Source: CAZUDO01 sp964618895
Lineage (GTDB): Bacteria > Desulfobacterota > Binatia > DP-6
Assembly (NCBI GenBank): GCA_964618895.1
Contig: CAZUDO010000058.1
Span: forward strand, 60,332 to 124,331
Direction of reading: 5' to 3'
DNA length: 64,000 nt
Shown here: positions 61,322-64,000 of the stretch, piece after piece
Layout of the letters: the number at the start of each line of letters is the position of its first letter
Numbering within the stretch: the first letter of the stretch is position 1
Program-made: the position numbers and the translations under genes
Notes under the pieces: generated by a model
Databases searched by the model: none
The model's input: only the letters and a program-made list of their open reading frames with translations
What the model was told of the DNA's origin: nothing

Positions 61322-61914
61322 ATGCTCTGGGACCGCGACGACTTGGCGACACTCCGATCCTTCGCGAGCGAGCCCGGCCGCAGGCGCCGCCGGCTTTCTG
61401 ACGGGAAACTCGTTGAAGTAGAGCGGTGGACCATCCGATTCCCGTGGGCAGAGCCCAATCGCCTCCCGAAGGACGTTCTCAGGAAGACCTATGCGGTGAA
61501 GCCACTGGTGGCGCCGTTTGGTCGCGGTCTGTTCGGGAAACTCGCGATCCTCCAGTGCTTGGAACGGGAAGACGGGAGTTTGGATCGACTCGTACCATGG
61601 TTCCGAACTCTTCTGGCCCGGCATGCCGCACGAATCCTCGCGGGTTGATCTATCTGCGGAGCCGAAGGCGTTCGCGGTCTACTGGAGTATCGTCATCGCC
61701 CACGGCAAGCGCGGTGGCTTCTTCGATGTATTCGCTTGGCGCGATGCGCATGCCCTCTTCATCGAATATACGGGCAGAGGCGATAGCCCGAACGCGAACG
61801 AGAGGTCCTGGGATCGAGGCGGCCATCCGTTGCGGGATCAGCCCCGCACACCTGCTGTTCGCTGAGTACGGGTCGGCCGCAGCTGAGCGTCCATCCGTTA
61901 GGCAGGGGAGCTGA
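61322..61914 (+). pseudogene. Gene broken by two frameshifts (PD-(D/E)XK/VRR-NUC-like)
   Basis: Three overlapping frames join into one protein of about 196 residues if one base is removed at 61577 and one G at 61810-61812. Part 1 MLWDRDDLATLRSFASEPG to CLEREDG, part 2 VWIDSYHGSELFWPGMPHES to GDSPNANERSW, part 3 IEAAIRCGISPAHLLFAEYG. FFDVFAWR and FIEYTG look like the D...ExK core of a VRR-NUC-type nuclease, with Thr for Lys. The break is either real decay or single-base assembly error. The last codons cover a GTTAGGC site. Confidence 0.65.
61897..61903 (+). repeat. attC-like R' site GTTAGGC
   Basis: An exact GTTRRRY core placed between the broken gene and the DUF4160 gene, in the same orientation as those at 60595, 61304 and 62457. 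I found no convincing R'' partner upstream. Confidence 0.35.
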
Positions 61915-61932
61915 AGCGGAGTATGAAGCACT

Positions 61933-62193
61933 GTGCCGATCATCTCGAGCTTCTTCGGGATCGTGATTCGGATGTTCTACCAGGAACATGGCCTTCCTCA
62001 CTTCCACGCCGAGTATCAGGGGCAGCAGGTCACCCTCACGTTCGAAGGGAAGATCTTGGCGGGTTCTTTGCGGTCCCGTACTGCCAACCGCTTGATCGAG
62101 GAATGGGCGCAGCTCCACCGAGCCGAACTCGAAGCGAACTGGCGGCGTGTTCAAGCTGGGGAGCCGCTTGAGAAGATCGCGCCGCTGGACTGA
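61933..62193 (+). CDS. DUF4160 protein
   Basis: An 86-residue DUF4160 protein: PIISSFFGIVIRMFYQEHGL then PHFHAEYQGQQVTLTFEGKI and AELEANW. GTG start at 61933. DUF4160 and DUF2442 genes commonly occur as a pair and are predicted toxin-antitoxin-like modules. It is followed 9 bases later by the DUF2442 gene. Confidence 0.88.
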   Translation: MPIISSFFGIVIRMFYQEHGLPHFHAEYQGQQVTLTFEGKILAGSLRSRTANRLIEEWAQLHRAELEANWRRVQAGEPLEKIAPLD

Positions 62194-62202
62194 GGAGGCG
62201 TC

Positions 62203-62493
62203 ATGACGTTCTTGCCGAGCGTGATTCGGGCAGAATACCGCGACCGGTATGTCATCAGGCTCACGTTCAACGATGGGTTGGAGCGCGCCGTCGACTTCGA
62301 GCCTTGGCTGACGGGCGCTGTCTTCGAACCGCTTCGAGACCTGGCCTACTTCCGGCGATTCTTCCTCGACGGCGGGACGGTCGTATGGCCCAACGGCGCC
62401 GACATCGCGCCGGAGACTCTGTACGAGCAGGCGAAGTCGAGCGAGGCCGCCCAGGCGTTAGGCACCACGAGAACAGGAGTAGCGGATGTCTGA
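62203..62493 (+). CDS. DUF2442 protein
   Basis: A 96-residue DUF2442 protein: VIRLTFNDGLERAVDFEPWL and TVVWPNGADIAPETLYEQAK. GGAGG precedes the ATG. The C-terminal 12 or so residues come from a GTTAGGC-containing sequence and are probably not part of the ancestral protein. Predicted partner of the DUF4160 protein. Confidence 0.88.
   Translation: MTFLPSVIRAEYRDRYVIRLTFNDGLERAVDFEPWLTGAVFEPLRDLAYFRRFFLDGGTVVWPNGADIAPETLYEQAKSSEAAQALGTTRTGVADV
62388..62463 (+). repeat. Possible 76-bp attC-like site
   Basis: GCCCAAC (62388-62394) and GTTAGGC (62457-62463) fit R''/R' cores with one mismatch and a normal attC length. However, GCCCAAC is part of the conserved WPNG codons of DUF2442, and I see little pairing in the inner arms. 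Weak. Confidence 0.3.
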
Positions 62494-62611
62494 ACCACCG
62501 AAACACAACGCGATTGCTCGGTGTTCATGCGGTAGCGTGTGGGTGACGTGACCGTCCGACGTTCCGCCTGCCATCGTCCCGGCGGCCCAGGGGCCGGAGG
62601 GGGTGGGGACG

Positions 62612-62746
62612 ATGGGGGAGCGGGAGGAGCTGTACGCGACGATCCTGGGGGTGACCGCGCCGTGGACGGTCGATTCCCCGTCGTGGCTGAGGCTAGCGCC
62701 GAGGTGTTCTCGCGCTTGGTATCCGTATCGTCGAAGGGAGCAGTGA
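62612..62746 (+). pseudogene. Remnant of an ISL3-family transposase N-terminus
   Basis: A 44-residue frame with EELYATILGVTAPWTVD, the hallmark start of ISL3 transposases (LYxxILGxxxPWxV). The rest of the transposase and any terminal repeats are absent. It ends at the start of the methyltransferase gene. Confidence 0.55.
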
Positions 62747-63561
62747 TGAATCCGAACAAGGCGCTGTGGGAAAAGGGCGACTTCACCGAGATCGCAGCAT
62801 TCATGCGTCAATCCGGAGAGGTACTCGTGAAGTCTCTCGGGATCACGACGCCGATGCGGATCCTCGATGTCGGCTGCGGAGATGGCACCACGGCGCTCCC
62901 TCTCGCCCGTCTCGGGGCCGACGTCGTGGGAATCGACATTGCGAAGAACCTCGTCGCTGCCGGAAACACACGGGCTGCGGAGGCGGGCCTCCACCGACTG
63001 ACATTCCAGGAAGGAGATGCGTGCAACCTGGCAGGGATCAGCGACCACTCCTTTGATCTGACTCTCTCGATCTTTGGGGCCATGTTTGCTCCCAAGCCCT
63101 TCGACGTTGCCAGAGAGTTGGTCCGGGTCACGAAGCCAGGTGGTCGGATCGTGATGGGCAACTGGATCCCGAACGATCCGACGTCCTTCGTCTCGCAGCT
63201 TCTGAAGATCAGCGCATCGTTTACGCCTCCACCGCCGGAAGGTTTCGTCAGTCCGATGACCTGGGGTGTGGAGAGTCACATCATCGAACGCTTTGGTCAG
63301 GCGGGAGTGCCCAAGGAGAAGATCTTCATGCTCAAGGACACCTACTCCTTTGTGTCGCCCGAGGTTGGCCCCACAGACTTCATCGATCTGTTCAGACGGT
63401 TCTATGGCCCGACCATGAACGCGTTCGAGGCGGCTGACAAAAGCGGACAGGTCGAAGAGCTCCTGGGCCAACTCGTGGAACTGGCGAAAGCTCAAAACAA
63501 GGGCGGCCACGGCAGCACTTCAATTCCTGCGACGTTCATGCGTGTGACCGTCTCCCCATAG
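62746..63561 (+). CDS. Class I SAM-dependent methyltransferase
   Basis: A 271-residue methyltransferase. Start ATG at 62746 has GGGAG 6 bases upstream. Motif I is LDVGCGDGTT (D41-T49), acidic loop VGIDIAKNLV, and the post-motif FDLTLSIFGAMFAPKPFDVA. It resembles UbiE/small-molecule methyltransferases; substrate unknown. Base composition (57% G+C in 63301-63360) is lower than the core genes, which supports recent acquisition. Confidence 0.85.
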   Translation: MNPNKALWEKGDFTEIAAFMRQSGEVLVKSLGITTPMRILDVGCGDGTTALPLARLGADVVGIDIAKNLVAAGNTRAAEAGLHRLTFQEGDACNLAGISDHSFDLTLSIFGAMFAPKPFDVARELVRVTKPGGRIVMGNWIPNDPTSFVSQLLKISASFTPPPPEGFVSPMTWGVESHIIERFGQAGVPKEKIFMLKDTYSFVSPEVGPTDFIDLFRRFYGPTMNAFEAADKSGQVEELLGQLVELAKAQNKGGHGSTSIPATFMRVTVSP

Positions 63562-63670
63562 CTCACGAGCCTGTGCGGGCTCTCGTGGGGGTCACCCTGG
63601 CGAGCTACGGCGCTCAACCGGTTCCTGGACTGACTGGAGTAGCGAGGTGCAAAGACCACTCGGCGACGTC

Positions 63671-64000
63671 ATGATTTCTGGAAGCACCGTCTTGCTGCTG
63701 CTCTTCTTGCCACGCGTGTCGCCCGCGCAATGGCAGGTGCGTCCCGTTAAGGACGAACTCACCGATGTGATTGAACGCACCCTCGTCCGAAGCGCCGAGG
63801 TAGGTGTGACAACGCGACTTGGGTTGCGACTCCCGACTATCACGCTACAATGCAAAGGAAAGGACTTGGAAGTCGTGGTCGACTACAAGACTGTAATTGA
63901 GAGCGAAGCCAACTCCGACGTGTCGGTTCGTTGGAGAGTTGATTCCGCCGCAGTTCAAGAGGACTCCTGGACCGTCGCGAAGGACCGCACGGGCGCATTT
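63671..64000 (+). CDS. Partial secreted protein (3' end cut by window)
   Basis: From ATG 63671 the frame stays open for 110 codons to the window end. It begins MISGSTVLLLLFLPRVSPAQ, a signal peptide, and continues with beta-strand-like segments (LRLPTITLQCKGKDLEVVVD, VSVRWRVDSAAV). It is a plausible periplasmic or secreted beta protein; the pattern resembles VasI/IalB-type small beta proteins, but this is only a resemblance. G+C is about 57% in 63901-63960. Confidence 0.6.
   Translation, partial: MISGSTVLLLLFLPRVSPAQWQVRPVKDELTDVIERTLVRSAEVGVTTRLGLRLPTITLQCKGKDLEVVVDYKTVIESEANSDVSVRWRVDSAAVQEDSWTVAKDRTGAF

Noticed and set aside
61178..61624. A 148-codon minus frame
   Set aside because: Overlaps the frameshifted gene; the plus-strand pieces join into one motif-bearing protein, so the minus frame is not favoured.
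63592..63855. An 87-codon minus frame
   Set aside because: Overlaps the plus-strand gene with a clear signal peptide that runs off the window; no ribosome site or motif.

Overview
The window is very G+C-rich (by hand count about 80% in part of the purine operon, about 57% in the last 1.5 kb) and densely coded on both strands. Gene content fits a Gram-negative soil or sediment bacterium of the deltaproteobacterial/Binatota type: B12-dependent ribonucleotide reductase, ThyX, large NAD-glutamate dehydrogenase, assimilatory APS reductase, PHM-like copper proteins, and giant secreted Cys-rich proteins with MopE and thrombospondin-type-3 repeats. This placement is inference from content only. I saw no rRNA, tRNA or CRISPR array.

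Layout. 1-13.2 kb: housekeeping genes (partial PlsC-like acyltransferase, thiolase, CysH, an alpha/beta hydrolase, a 30-residue lysine-rich protein missed by length cut-offs, FtsB-like protein, a GcvH homologue lacking its lipoyl lysine, NrdJ with an NrdR-like box, DUF721, ThiI, Nudix, M23 peptidase, metallo-hydrolase). 13.4-20.9 kb: two small membrane proteins, the 1567-aa glutamate dehydrogenase with a GNAT protein, a TrmA/RlmD-type methyltransferase and an 82-aa orphan. 20.9-29.1 kb: a minus-strand block with a 1128-aa lipase-like exported protein, MoxR ATPase, CoxE-like VWA protein, a DUF5658-like membrane protein, a Rieske protein and an exported di-haem protein. 29.3-35.9 kb: Phd/VapC toxin-antitoxin, ThyX, DUF309, a PHM-like copper protein, a DoxX-methyltransferase fusion and RlmJ. 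36-51.3 kb: two translationally coupled giant exported proteins (1848 and 3054 aa) plus a small anchored protein. 51.6-58.7 kb: a seven-gene operon alr-purH-purD-purE-tsaC-DUF1015-SDR. 58.8-60.4 kb: divergent thiS-thiG-thiE. 60.4-64 kb: an accessory zone with small toxin-antitoxin-like pairs, a gene broken by two single-base frameshifts, integron-attC-like GTTAGRC sites, an ISL3 transposase remnant, a methyltransferase and a secreted protein cut by the window end.

Recurrent themes. Several promoters follow a TTGACN / 16-18 bp / TATNNT grammar, some with so short a leader that transcripts may be nearly leaderless, and some with palindromes in the spacer. Many genes overlap by 1-14 bp, indicating translational coupling. 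The most unusual material is the 15-kb giant-protein locus, the lysine-rich miniprotein with a strong promoter and terminator, the Lys-to-Arg GcvH, an A+T-rich island inside thyX, thyX and DUF309 in one frame split by a single TGA, and the cassette-like 3' region.
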